A DNA stretch of 64,000 nucleotides from Kitasatospora sp. NBC_01250 (GTDB lineage: Bacteria > Actinomycetota > Actinomycetes > Streptomycetales > Streptomycetaceae). Position 1 is the stretch's first letter, and each line of letters begins with the position of its first letter. The stretch covers positions 2,046,001-2,110,000 of the forward strand of contig NZ_CP108476.1 of the NCBI RefSeq assembly GCF_036226465.1, given 5' to 3'. Position numbers and translations under genes: made by a program. The notes under the pieces were generated by a model that was not told where the DNA came from, searched no databases, and saw nothing but the letters and a program-made list of their open reading frames with translations. Positions 42,047 through 50,777 of this stretch are shown one piece after another.

Positions 42047-43053
42047 CGCGACTCCTTGAGCAGCGGCGGCTCGGCACCGTCGGACGCCGCGCGCCGCGGG
42101 GCTGCGGCGGACGGCGCCCCGGCGGCCCGCGATTCGTCCTCCGGCGCCGGCAGCGCCCCGACCCGGCTGCGGCGATCGGGCTCCAGCAGCCGGGGCAGCG
42201 GCTTGTGGGCGGCCAGCGAGCGCATCCAGGCGATCACCGCGACGAACAGCCCGGCCAGCGCGGCCAGCACCAACTGCCCCTGCACCGTGCCGTAGGGGGC
42301 GGTGTAGCGGTCGTTGAAGGAGCCCACCACGATCACCCCGAAGATGATCGTGACCAGCCACCGGATGGTGGTGCGGTGCTTGGACCGGTCGGCCTCGATC
42401 GCGCGGCGCTGGCGGACCTCCTCGCGCACCGACTCCGCCAGGTCGGACAGCGCCCGGCTGAGCCCGGGACCGCTGTCGCCGGCCCGCAGCAGCAGGGCGG
42501 CGAGCACCTTGTCCGCAGTGGCGTCGGCCAGGCCGTCGGCGAACGCCCGCAACGCGTCCTCGGCGCTCCACCGGGCCTGCAGCCGGGTGGCCAGCTCCTC
42601 GATCTCGGTGCGCAGCGCGGCGGGCGCGGTGCGCACGCTGGTGAGCAGCGCCTGGTTGAGGCCGGTGCCGAGCAGCAGCACGTCGGAGAGCCGCTGGGTC
42701 CAGTCGGCGAGCGCCTCCAGCCGCACGATGTGGCGGGTGTCCGAACGGGTGGCCGCGTAGAGCCAGGGGAAGCCGAAGACCACCAGCGGGACCAGCAGGA
42801 CGCTGAGCACGATGCCGCTGAAGAGCCAGACCACCGGCGTGGCGACCAGCGAGATCGCGAGCTGGATCCGGCGGGTGCGCAGGGTGCGCGGATCCGGTAC
42901 GCCGGGTGCGCCGTACCAGAAGACGTGCGCGCGGGTGGCGAGCGGTCCGGGCGCGGCCCGCTCCGCGCCGCCGATCCCGATCCCGGCGAACCCGGCGGCC
43001 AGCACCACCAGCCCGCCGACGAGCAGGACCCCGCAGAGGACGAAGAGCAGCAT
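42043..43053 (-). CDS. tadB: TadB-like inner membrane assembly protein (T2SSF domain)
   Basis: 336 residues. Helices at ~2-25, ~65-100 and ~225-270. The T2SSF core is LEALADWTQRLSDVLLLGTG and DSGPGLSRALSDLAESVREE. A ~65-residue charged tail with Pro/Ala-rich sequence follows the last helix. Stop overlaps the TadC start. 49 bases lie between it and the TadA stop. Confidence 0.87.
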   Translation of the reverse strand: MLLFVLCGVLLVGGLVVLAAGFAGIGIGGAERAAPGPLATRAHVFWYGAPGVPDPRTLRTRRIQLAISLVATPVVWLFSGIVLSVLLVPLVVFGFPWLYAATRSDTRHIVRLEALADWTQRLSDVLLLGTGLNQALLTSVRTAPAALRTEIEELATRLQARWSAEDALRAFADGLADATADKVLAALLLRAGDSGPGLSRALSDLAESVREEVRQRRAIEADRSKHRTTIRWLVTIIFGVIVVGSFNDRYTAPYGTVQGQLVLAALAGLFVAVIAWMRSLAAHKPLPRLLEPDRRSRVGALPAPEDESRAAGAPSAAAPRRAASDGAEPPLLKESR

Positions 43054-43102
43054 CAGAAACCCTCTCGGGTGGGGCGGGCGGGACGGCCCGGTCGCGCCGC
43101 TC

Positions 43103-44824
43103 TCATCGCAGGCCCCCGATCCGCAGCGAGAGCGGCGCGCTCCAGCTGCCGTAGGCGGACTGCAGCAGCCCGGCGTCGAAACCCGCGCGGCGCAGGTCGT
43201 CCAGGCAGTTCGGCGGCGTGTGCGGCACGGCCCGCGGCTCTCCGAGCTCGGGGCGCGGGCCGAAGACGGTGTTCAGCGCCGGGCGGCCGTGCTCGCCGAG
43301 CCCGGTGACCTCCAGCACGTGCGAGACGAACCGGTGGCGCCGGCCGCCCACCGGCGTCTCGTCGACCATCGAGACGTGCACGATCAGGTCGATCGCGTTG
43401 GCGGTCAGCCGGTAGGCGAGCGCGTCGGTCATGTGCGAGCCGTACTCCAGGCAGAGTTCGGCGATCCGGTCCACCACCATGTGCGGACCGCGCGCGTGCA
43501 GCGTGCACATCGACCCGCCCTCGCCGTTGGTCATCACCCGCAGCATCGGGACCACCTCGCCCGAGCGGACCTCGCCGACGATGATCCGCGACAGCGTCAT
43601 CCGCAGTGCTGCCGGGATGAGTTCACCGATCGTCAGCTCGCCGGCCGGTTTGCCGTCGATCCGCTCGCCGTTGCCCTCGCGGGCCTCCATCGGCACCACC
43701 TGGCGCAGGTGGCCGAGCGTGTGCAGCCACAGCTCGAACTCCGACTCCAGGGTGCCGATCCGCTCGTCCGGCGGTATCTCGGCGGCCATCGCGCGCAGCA
43801 GGCTGGTCTTGCCGACGCCCTGGGTGCCGGTGATCATCACGTTCTTCCGGGCCCTGATCGCCGAGGCCAGGAAGGCCGCGATCGTCGAGTCCACGGTGCC
43901 CAGCGTCACCATGTCGGCGAGCGTGGCGGAGGCGACCCGGTGGCGGCGGATCGCGACGTAGGGCCGCGGCGTCACCTCCGTCATCGCCTGCAGGCGCATG
44001 CCGCCCTCCAGGCGCAGCGCCAGCGTCGGGTTGGCGGTGCTCAGGCTGCGCTCGCCGCCGCCGTGCTGGCGGGCCAGGTCCTGGAGCAGCTCGATCAGTT
44101 CGGCGTCGCTGTCGGCCACCGGCGGCACCTTGCGCAGCGGCTGGTGGACGCGCGAGACCCAGACGTCGTCGCACCCGTTGATCAGGATGTTCTCGATCTC
44201 CGGGTCGTCCAGGTAGGGCTGCAGCCGGCCGGCCCGGAAGAGCAGGTCGTAGACGGCCTCGGCGAGCACCCGGTCCTGCTCCCGGGTCGGGGGCACGCCG
44301 TGGTTCTGGGCGTAGCCGTCGGACCAGCGGGCCACCGCCTCCTCGATCAGCGCGCGGCCGCGCTGGCGGCGGGTGGCGCGGTCCACCTCCTGCCCCTGGC
44401 CCGGCGCCAGCCGGGAGAGCTGCTGGTGCAGTTCGGCGGCCACCTGGCGCTTGAGCTCGCGGGCCAGCTTCGGGTCCACCACGGGTGCGGTGCCCGCGCT
44501 CCACTTCTCGGGGGCGGGCAGCACGGGCAGCCCCGCGGGCGAGGCGGTCGCGGCAGGGGTGGGCACGGCACTGGGCACGCCGGCGGGCATCGGGGCGGGC
44601 ATACCAGCGGGGGCGGGCGCGGGCGGCTGGGGGTGGGTGGCGGTGGCCGACCAGTCGCCCGGCCAGGACCGGGCCGGCGGCTGCGGGCCGGGCTGTGCGG
44701 CCCACGGCCGGCCGGCGGCCGGCGACCCGGTCGGCACCACCCGGCCTCCCCATCCGGTCGCGTCGGGCTGCGCCGCGTGATCGGCCGGGGCATCCGCGTC
44801 CACGGCCGTGGCGCGGTCACGCAT
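43103..44824 (-). CDS. tadA: TadA/CpaF-type secretion ATPase
   Basis: 573 residues from MRDRATAVDADA. The N-terminal ~110 residues are Pro/Ala-rich. The catalytic part has ITGTQGVGKTSLLRAM (Walker A near residues 332-340), the Asp box LSRIIVGEVRSGEVVPMLRV (Walker B) and MCTLHARGPHMVVDRIAE (His box). It powers pilin assembly as a hexamer. A GTG start at 44839 would overlap the TadZ stop further; ATG 44824 leaves a 4-base gap to it and is preferred. Confidence 0.92.
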   Translation of the reverse strand: MRDRATAVDADAPADHAAQPDATGWGGRVVPTGSPAAGRPWAAQPGPQPPARSWPGDWSATATHPQPPAPAPAGMPAPMPAGVPSAVPTPAATASPAGLPVLPAPEKWSAGTAPVVDPKLARELKRQVAAELHQQLSRLAPGQGQEVDRATRRQRGRALIEEAVARWSDGYAQNHGVPPTREQDRVLAEAVYDLLFRAGRLQPYLDDPEIENILINGCDDVWVSRVHQPLRKVPPVADSDAELIELLQDLARQHGGGERSLSTANPTLALRLEGGMRLQAMTEVTPRPYVAIRRHRVASATLADMVTLGTVDSTIAAFLASAIRARKNVMITGTQGVGKTSLLRAMAAEIPPDERIGTLESEFELWLHTLGHLRQVVPMEAREGNGERIDGKPAGELTIGELIPAALRMTLSRIIVGEVRSGEVVPMLRVMTNGEGGSMCTLHARGPHMVVDRIAELCLEYGSHMTDALAYRLTANAIDLIVHVSMVDETPVGGRRHRFVSHVLEVTGLGEHGRPALNTVFGPRPELGEPRAVPHTPPNCLDDLRRAGFDAGLLQSAYGSWSAPLSLRIGGLR

Positions 44825-44828
44825 GGGG

Positions 44829-46313
44829 CTACCGCGCACGGAGCACCTCTCCCTGGGTCTCGGTCTCCTCGGTCGGCGCCCGGAACGGCTCGGGGGCCGC
44901 CGGGTGCGGCGCTATTCCCGCCAGCGGCGGCGGCGCGGCGGGCTGCTGGCCCGGCGCGGCGGGCCGCACCTGCACCGGCCCGGCCGACGGCACGTACACC
45001 TGCCCGGCGGACGAGGTGAACGCCTGCCCGCCCGCCATCGGTGCCGGGTACTCCCGCACCGCCGGAACCCCCGACGGCTGCGGCTGCGGCTGCTGGTACG
45101 GCTGCACCGCTGGCGCCGCTGGCGCCGCGGGCTGCGCGGGTGCGGGCTGCGCGGGCGGTGGCGGCTGGTACGTCACCGGCTGCTCCGCGGGCTGCGGCTG
45201 CCCCGGCCCGAACGCCGGCTCGGCGACACCGGGCCGGTACGTCGACTGGTACGCCGGCTGAGGGGTCGGCTGGTACGCCTGCTGGTACGCCGGTTCGGCC
45301 GCCGGCGGCTCGAAGAGCTGGCCGGACGGCGGCGCGTACGCCTGCTGGTACTGCCGCTCCGACGGCCCGGCCTGCTCCGGCTCGTAGCCCTGGAACCCCT
45401 GGTACTGCGAGGCCTCGGGGACCCGCTCCCCCACCGCCGCGGACGGCGGCTGCGGCGCGGCCCCCCAGGCGAGGCCGCCCTCGGCTGCCGCGCCACCCGC
45501 CCCGGCCGGGGCGGCACCGGCCGGGGCCGTCAGTCTGGCCCGCCGCTCCGCCACCAGCGCCTGGATCCGGTCCGCCGTGGTCCGGGCGGTGCGCATCAGC
45601 TCCGACCGGACGAACCGCCGGTCGGTGCTGTCCCCGCCGTCCGAGAGCACCCGGGCGGTCCGGACCGCGTACGGGAGCGTCCCCAGCACCGGCAGGCCGA
45701 GTTCGCGGGTGATGTCCGCCACCGGGTAGGGCCCCTCGGTGATCAGCAGCAGGCCGAGCGCGTCGGTGCCGGTGCCGGCCGTCTCCAGGTCCGCGCGCAG
45801 CGCGGCCAGCCGCGGGCGGGCGGCGCTCAGGCCGCGCAACGTGGTGCGGACGGTGGCGACCACCGCGTCCGCCCGCCGGGCCAGCACCGCGCCGGGCCCG
45901 AGCGCGCCGGAGCGGCCGAGGTCGAGCAGCACGTCGTAGCCCTCCGGTTCGAGCGCGCGCAGCGCCTCGACCAGCGGCTCCCAGGTGTAGGCGAGCCCGG
46001 CGGCCTGCGCCGGATCGGTCAGGCCGGGCAGCAGCAGCCGCTCGCCCGCGCCCTGCGGGGAGATGTCGATCAGCTGCTCCCAGATGGCCTGCGCGAGCAG
46101 CCCGCGCCGGTCGGCGACGGCGAGGTTGCGCAGCCCGTAGACCGCCTCGACCCGGCCCTCCAGCGCGCCCGCCAGCGCGGCGCCGCCGTCCGGGTCGCAC
46201 TCGACGAGCATGACCTTGCGCCCCGGTGCCAGCGGCCAGCAGAGCAGCAGCGCGAGCGCGGTGGTGGTGGCCCCGGGCGCCCCCGGCCCGCCGGTGACCG
46301 CGATCACGGCCAT
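44829..46313 (-). CDS. TadZ/CpaE-like MinD/ParA ATPase
   Basis: 494 residues. The deviant Walker A motif GGPGAPGATTTALAL (residues 8-22) and LVECDPDGGAALAG are MinD-type. YDVLLDLGRSG follows as Walker B. The N-terminal receiver domain found in many CpaE proteins is absent. The last ~230 residues are a Gln/Tyr/Pro-rich disordered tail (YQQAYQPTPQPAYQSTY-like), perhaps a protein-interaction region. TadZ localises pili to a cell pole or site. It overlaps the CpaB stop by one base. Confidence 0.85.
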   Translation of the reverse strand: MAVIAVTGGPGAPGATTTALALLLCWPLAPGRKVMLVECDPDGGAALAGALEGRVEAVYGLRNLAVADRRGLLAQAIWEQLIDISPQGAGERLLLPGLTDPAQAAGLAYTWEPLVEALRALEPEGYDVLLDLGRSGALGPGAVLARRADAVVATVRTTLRGLSAARPRLAALRADLETAGTGTDALGLLLITEGPYPVADITRELGLPVLGTLPYAVRTARVLSDGGDSTDRRFVRSELMRTARTTADRIQALVAERRARLTAPAGAAPAGAGGAAAEGGLAWGAAPQPPSAAVGERVPEASQYQGFQGYEPEQAGPSERQYQQAYAPPSGQLFEPPAAEPAYQQAYQPTPQPAYQSTYRPGVAEPAFGPGQPQPAEQPVTYQPPPPAQPAPAQPAAPAAPAVQPYQQPQPQPSGVPAVREYPAPMAGGQAFTSSAGQVYVPSAGPVQVRPAAPGQQPAAPPPLAGIAPHPAAPEPFRAPTEETETQGEVLRAR

Positions 46314-47173
46314 CAGGCCGCGCTCCCGCCGGAGGCCGGCGCCGACGGCGAGCCCGGGGCCCCGGACGCCGAACCCGGGGACGCCGCACCGGATCCGGCC
46401 GAGGGCGAGGCCCCCGCGGACGGCGCCCCTGCCCCCGCCTTCGGCGCCAGGATCACCTGGAACCTGCCACCGGCCGCCCAGACCGCCAGCGTGGTCGCGT
46501 CGCTCGGCGGCACGGCGACGTCGATCACCTGGCTGCCGTCGCTGCCCGCCTTGCCCAGCTCGGCCACCACCGCGTTCATGGTGACCGGACCGTGCCCGCC
46601 GCCGCCCGTCGAGCCGGCGTTCGAGTCGGCGAGCTGCACGATCACGATCTGCTGGCCCACCTGGAGCCCGTCGGCGGGCAGTTGGCTGGTGTGCACCGGC
46701 AGCCCGACCTCCTGCATCCCGGGCTGCACGACCAGCGCCCGGGTCAGGTCAGCCGCCAGCAGCAGCGCGCCGCGGTGCAGGTCGCCGGTGGCCCGCTGGC
46801 CGATCGCCAAATTCCGGTCCGCGGCACTCACCGGGGCGAGCGCGGGGTCGCTGGCGATCCGGGCCACCACCAGGTCGTCGGCCGTCAGCGGCTGCCCGTA
46901 CGGGACGTCACGGGCCAGCGCCAGCACCGCGATCCGCTGACCGGAGCTGTTGTAGAGCACCGCGCCGCCCAGGCCGCCGGCCGCGATCAGCGCCGCCGCC
47001 ATGGCGATCACGGCGGGCCGGCGCCGCCGCGCCCGCAGCGAGCGGGACGGCGCGAGGGGGCCGGAGCGGGCCTCGGCGCGCGAGGTCGCGGGCGCGGCGG
47101 TCACCTGGTCCTGGCCGTAGCCGACGGCTCCCTGTGCGCCGAGGGTCGGCGACGAGAAGGTGCGGTTCTCCAT
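46313..47173 (-). CDS. CpaB/RcpC-like protein with SAF domain
   Basis: 286 residues. One membrane helix (~54-76, VIAMAAALIAAGGLGGAVLY). The SAF domain begins VLALARDVPYGQPLTADDLV and continues with AIGQRATGDLHRGALL and VGLPVHTSQLPADGLQVGQQ. The C-terminal ~45 residues are Gly/Ser/Ala/Pro-rich. CpaB helps assemble the pilus base or binds the wall. Part of the coupled operon. Confidence 0.87.
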   Translation of the reverse strand: MENRTFSSPTLGAQGAVGYGQDQVTAAPATSRAEARSGPLAPSRSLRARRRRPAVIAMAAALIAAGGLGGAVLYNSSGQRIAVLALARDVPYGQPLTADDLVVARIASDPALAPVSAADRNLAIGQRATGDLHRGALLLAADLTRALVVQPGMQEVGLPVHTSQLPADGLQVGQQIVIVQLADSNAGSTGGGGHGPVTMNAVVAELGKAGSDGSQVIDVAVPPSDATTLAVWAAGGRFQVILAPKAGAGAPSAGASPSAGSGAASPGSASGAPGSPSAPASGGSAA

Positions 47174-47258
47174 CGGACTTCGGCCTTCCTGACGAGCGCT
47201 GACGTGCGGTGGATGCGACGGGACGCGATGACGGGCGATGACATGCGGTGGCGGCAGG

Positions 47259-48281
47259 TCAGTTGAGCACCTGGAGCTCGTTGACCTGGAGGGCGAGCGG
47301 ATCGCTGGAGACCTGGATGTCGACCGGCCCCCACGGGTGCGAGCCGTCGGCGAGGTTCGTGGTGGTGATCGTCCAGTACTGGGTGACCGTCAGGTCGTAG
47401 CCGCTGGTCGTCGCCGCCTTGGCCGCCCCCGCGGGCGAGGTGCGGCCGAACTGCCCGATGCACGCGTCGGCCGGCGGGTTCTGCGCCAGCCCGTCCGCGT
47501 ACGGGTGTCCGGCGCCCTTGCCCTTGCAGTCCAGCGTCGCTTCCTGCCCGGTGGCGGGGTCGACGTGGCCGAGGTCCCAGACCACGTCGACCAGCGTGGC
47601 GGTGGCGCTCACCGAGACGCCGTTGAGCGAGACGGTCTGGCTCTGCGGCCCGACCGTTTCGTCGTGGGTGGCGTCCGAGGTCTCGTACCAGAACCAGACC
47701 GGCGACCCCACCACGGCCTGACCGGGCGGCGCGGTGTGCGGGACCGGCCGGGCGAACTGCAGCTTCTTGACGGCCATCTGGGCCACCGTGGCGGGGGTCG
47801 GCGGGGGCGCGGCGATGTTCGGCGGCTTGTTCAGGAACACCAGGGCGGCGCCTTCGGCATTGTTGTTCGCGTCGTAGCAGGTCTTCAGGTAGACGGCGCC
47901 GTCCGCTGAGGTGTTGCCGCCCCAGGACGGGTCGTCGGCCGCCGGCTGCGGATCGGCCTGGGTGAAGTAGCACCCGCTCGCGGTGTCGAAGTACCCCAGG
48001 TCCGGGTCCCAGCACGGGTGCTGCACCCCGTGCCACGCGCAGGTCGGCTCGGCGCCGCCCGAGCCGCCACCGCCGCTGCCGCCCCCCGAGCCGCCGCCCG
48101 TCCCGCCGGCACCGCCGGGGGAGCCGCCGCTGCCCGGGTCCTGGAGCACCACGCAGACCGCGAGCACCACGCAGGGGTTGACGCCGCCGGACGGCCCCGC
48201 CGCCCGCGCGGGGATCGCCGAGCCGGCCAGCAGGCCGGTCAGCAGCAGGAGTTGACCGAGGAGAGCAGGGATTCGACGCAT
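47259..48281 (-). CDS. Secreted protein of the Tad operon, family unknown
   Basis: 340 residues from MRRIPALLGQLLLLTGLLAG. Signal peptide ends near RAAG. A Gly/Ser linker follows, then a mature part with paired Cys (EPTCAWHG, HPCWDP, GCYFTQ, LKTCYD, LDCKG, DACIG). C-terminal YDLTVTQYWTITTTNLADGS and a beta-rich end. An alternative start at 48293 (MLRTMRR) overlaps the lipoprotein stop and would imply coupling. I do not recognise the fold; its place suggests a surface or pilus-linked role. Confidence 0.72.
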   Translation of the reverse strand: MRRIPALLGQLLLLTGLLAGSAIPARAAGPSGGVNPCVVLAVCVVLQDPGSGGSPGGAGGTGGGSGGGSGGGGSGGAEPTCAWHGVQHPCWDPDLGYFDTASGCYFTQADPQPAADDPSWGGNTSADGAVYLKTCYDANNNAEGAALVFLNKPPNIAAPPPTPATVAQMAVKKLQFARPVPHTAPPGQAVVGSPVWFWYETSDATHDETVGPQSQTVSLNGVSVSATATLVDVVWDLGHVDPATGQEATLDCKGKGAGHPYADGLAQNPPADACIGQFGRTSPAGAAKAATTSGYDLTVTQYWTITTTNLADGSHPWGPVDIQVSSDPLALQVNELQVLN

Positions 48282-48286
48282 GGTCC

Positions 48287-49000
48287 TCAACATGTCCGGC
48301 CCGTCTCGCGATTGAACTCGAACACCGTCCAGATACTGCCCTTCACCAGCAGTACCGCCTGCGCCGGATAGCGGGTCAGCCGCTGCGGCGCGTCCTTGTT
48401 GCTGCCGTCGGCGGCGTCCACCTGGTGCCAGCCGCTGACGTCCACGCAGTCCTCGATCACCGCGCGCTGCGGATTGCTGGCGAGATCGACGCTCTGCACC
48501 ACCGGGGAAAGCACCGGCTTGCCGTTCATCACCATTTTGGCGTCGTGCAGGGATTGCAGACTCGTCAGGATGTTCCCGAGCGCGGTTCCGCTGGAATAGA
48601 TCCTTACTTGGGCCCCGTTCGGATCAGCACCGGAGTAGGCCGAGACCTGGGCGGCCCACCAGTCCTGATAGGTCTTCAGTACGACGCGGCCGACCGCCCC
48701 TTGCGCCCCACTGGTCGGCGCCGGGCTGCCGGTCGCAGCCCCCCCGTCCGGAGATCCGTCCGATCCGTTCGCGGAACCGTCCGAGGCGCCCGGCGCATTC
48801 GACGATCCGGCCGAGGGTTCGGCGCCCGGCCCGCCGGTCGATCCCCCACCGGCCACACCCACCGCACCTGGCACGGCAGTTGACAGCCGCTCCGGCTGCC
48901 CCGGCGACCGCCCGGCGCAGCCCGCCGCGAGGAGCGTGAGCAGAATCGTCGCGCCGACCCCGACCGCCCTCAGGCGTAACAAAGCCCTGCACCGGTGCAT
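48287..49000 (-). CDS. Lipoprotein, first gene of the Tad operon
   Basis: 237 residues. Signal peptide with lipobox LLTLLAAGC (Cys ~28). A ~65-residue Gly/Ser/Pro linker follows, then a folded region with VVLKTYQDWWAAQVSAYSGA, VDLASNPQRAVIEDCVDVSG and LIKGSIWTVFEF-like end. This pattern resembles secreted NTF2-like domains. The start codon lies inside a palindrome (48988-48999). Confidence 0.78.
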   Translation of the reverse strand: MHRCRALLRLRAVGVGATILLTLLAAGCAGRSPGQPERLSTAVPGAVGVAGGGSTGGPGAEPSAGSSNAPGASDGSANGSDGSPDGGAATGSPAPTSGAQGAVGRVVLKTYQDWWAAQVSAYSGADPNGAQVRIYSSGTALGNILTSLQSLHDAKMVMNGKPVLSPVVQSVDLASNPQRAVIEDCVDVSGWHQVDAADGSNKDAPQRLTRYPAQAVLLVKGSIWTVFEFNRETGRTC

Positions 49001-49021
49001 AGCCCCACCTAGTCGCGACTA
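48988..49021 (-). promoter_or_regulatory. Two 12-bp palindromes at the start of the Tad operon
   Basis: TGCACCGGTGCA (48988-48999) overlaps codons 1-4 of the lipoprotein gene, and TAGTCGCGACTA (49010-49021) lies 10 bases ahead of its start. Both are perfect. CTTCGGC occurs twice in the 60 bases further upstream. Likely sites for control of the whole operon. Confidence 0.45.
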
Positions 49022-49133
49022 ACCGACCGTCGGCCGAAGTTGGCAGAAAACACCTGCCTGGTGCCGAAGTGCGGTGTGGAGCACGATTCTTCGCCAACCC
49101 CACCGCGTACGGCAACACCTTGGGCCCCTGACC

Positions 49134-50033
49134 TTACGCGGAAGGCGGATCCGTTGGAGCACTTTCGCGCCACAGAACAGCCAACAGTTCTTCAGAAACC
49201 GACAATCCGGCCAGTGCACCTCGCACAGCGGCCCGATTCCGCAGCAACAACCGGCCACCCGAAGGGGGGACGAGCAGCCGTGCCTCGATGCCTGACGCCA
49301 GTTCACCCCAGGCGAGCTCGGCGGCCACCGTCGGCTGGAACTCGGCCGGCGCGAGGGCGGGGGGCGCGCCCGGAACTCCGCGCTCCAGGACCCGGCCGAG
49401 CGCCCAGCTGAACGACCCCTCCGCGCCCGGGAGCACCGCCGAGCGCCCGCGGCGCCCCCCGGGGTAGGGGCCGATCCGCCCCCAGAGCGGCACCCGGGAG
49501 TGGACCAGCAGCTCGGCCACCCCCTGCTCGCCGGCCACCCCGCCGAGGGCCGCCCAGGTCTCGGGGGCGGCGACGGCGTCCACCAGCAGCAGCGCCTCCT
49601 CCTGGGCACCGTGCACCATGGTGCTCACCACCCAGTCCCAGGCCAGCCCGCGCATGTAGGCGTTGTCGGGCGTGCTGCCCGCGGTGACCAGCGCCAGGCG
49701 CCGACCGCGCGGGTCGGCGATCAGCTGACCGAGCAGGCAGACCACCAGCCAGCGCCCCTCCTGCCGGGCGGCTGCGCTCAGCGCGGTCAGCATCGTGTTG
49801 GCATCCGCGTCGGGCGGCACGACGGTCACCCGGCAGCCCCGGTTGCCGGTGTCGAAGCAGACCGGCGGCAGCGCCTTGGCCAGTACCTCGGCTCCGTGCG
49901 CGGCCTGCGCCGAGCCGCCGTAGCTGCGCTCCGGCCCGCCGTTGGCACCGATCACCACCAGCTCGACGCCGCCGGCCGCGCCCGTCCCCAGACCGCCCGC
50001 CCCCGCGCCGGCTCCCACACCCAGACCCGTCAC
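49134..50033 (-). CDS. Degenerate caspase-like protein, paralogue of 21225-23375
   Basis: 299 residues from a GTG at 50033-50031. VELVVIGANGGPERSYGGS starts the fold. GRWLVVCLLGQLIADPRGRR, MRGLAWDWVVSTM, LLLVDAVAAPETW and RVPLWGRIGPYPGG line up with GPLLVHLGGHLVADKRG, GLAWSAIAS, LVLADLSAEQSAW and LPLWAVVGPDP of the protein at 21225. Here even the His of the caspase-like loop is lost. Just upstream of, and on the same strand as, the Tad operon, 133 bases from its first gene. Function unknown. Confidence 0.65.
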   Translation of the reverse strand: MTGLGVGAGAGAGGLGTGAAGGVELVVIGANGGPERSYGGSAQAAHGAEVLAKALPPVCFDTGNRGCRVTVVPPDADANTMLTALSAAARQEGRWLVVCLLGQLIADPRGRRLALVTAGSTPDNAYMRGLAWDWVVSTMVHGAQEEALLLVDAVAAPETWAALGGVAGEQGVAELLVHSRVPLWGRIGPYPGGRRGRSAVLPGAEGSFSWALGRVLERGVPGAPPALAPAEFQPTVAAELAWGELASGIEARLLVPPSGGRLLLRNRAAVRGALAGLSVSEELLAVLWRESAPTDPPSA

Positions 50034-50205
50034 TGCCGCACCCCTCTTCGCCGTACCCGTCCCCACCGTGGCCCGCCCCTGTCGTGTCGGACGAGGCCCA
50101 TCCTGCACCTCGGAGCGAGGCCCGGCCCAGCGCTCGGCACGGCTCACGGCTCGGCGCCCGTCCCGATGCCCCTCCCGCGCCCCGCCCCGGGCCCGCGCCG
50201 GACCC

Positions 50206-50219
50206 GGGACCATGGGCCC
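50206..50219 (+). promoter_or_regulatory. DevR/OsdR-like box upstream of the PPOX gene
   Basis: GGGACCATGGGCCC is a 14-base palindrome with one mismatched pair, 36 bases ahead of ATG 50256. DevR-class boxes have the GGGnCC..GGnCCC form, and PPOX flavoproteins are common members of such hypoxia regulons. Confidence 0.5.
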
Positions 50220-50255
50220 TACTGGCCTCGCCCCCGGCAGGCGCACCATCGGATC

Positions 50256-50696
50256 ATGGACCGTGTCGACCGTATCGAGGACCTGAGCGAGGCCGAGTGC
50301 CTGCGGCTGCTCAGCACCGTGCCCATCGGGCGCGTGGTGTACACCGAACACGCGCTGCTGCGGGTGCTCCCGGTCGCCTTCCAGCTCGACACGGACGGCC
50401 GGCTGCTGCTCGGACTGCCGCAGGACGGCCAGCTCGCCCGGGCCCTCGACGGCACCGTGGCCGCCTTCCAGGCCGACCGGCTCCACGAGGCGACCCGGAC
50501 CGGCTGGAGCGTGGTGGTGCACGGCCAGGCCGAGGTGGTCCGCGAACCGGCCCGGCACGCCGCCCTGCTGCACGGCGGCCCGCTGCCCTGGGTGGCCGGA
50601 CGCGAGCCGCTCTTCGTCACCCTCACCGCCGAGCTGGTCACCGGCCACCGCCTGCTGCACTCCCCCAGGCCCTGTCCGGCCCCAGCCGCCAACTGA
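50256..50696 (+). CDS. Pyridoxamine-phosphate-oxidase-fold flavoprotein
   Basis: 146 residues. LSEAECLRLLSTVPIGRVVY TEHALLRVLPVAFQLD is the typical start of small FMN/F420-binding PPOX-like proteins in actinobacteria; GTVAAFQADRLHEATRTGWSVVVHGQAE is the second half. Probably reduces small molecules or binds FMN. Preceded by a DevR-like palindrome, suggesting induction under low oxygen or respiratory stress. Single gene. Confidence 0.83.
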   Translation: MDRVDRIEDLSEAECLRLLSTVPIGRVVYTEHALLRVLPVAFQLDTDGRLLLGLPQDGQLARALDGTVAAFQADRLHEATRTGWSVVVHGQAEVVREPARHAALLHGGPLPWVAGREPLFVTLTAELVTGHRLLHSPRPCPAPAAN

Positions 50697-50777
50697 CCGG
50701 TCGGTAGGGCTACGCTCCCGGGACGGGCGGAAGGCCGTCCGCCCGTCCGAGCCCCCGACCGGCCTCAGGAGCGCAGC

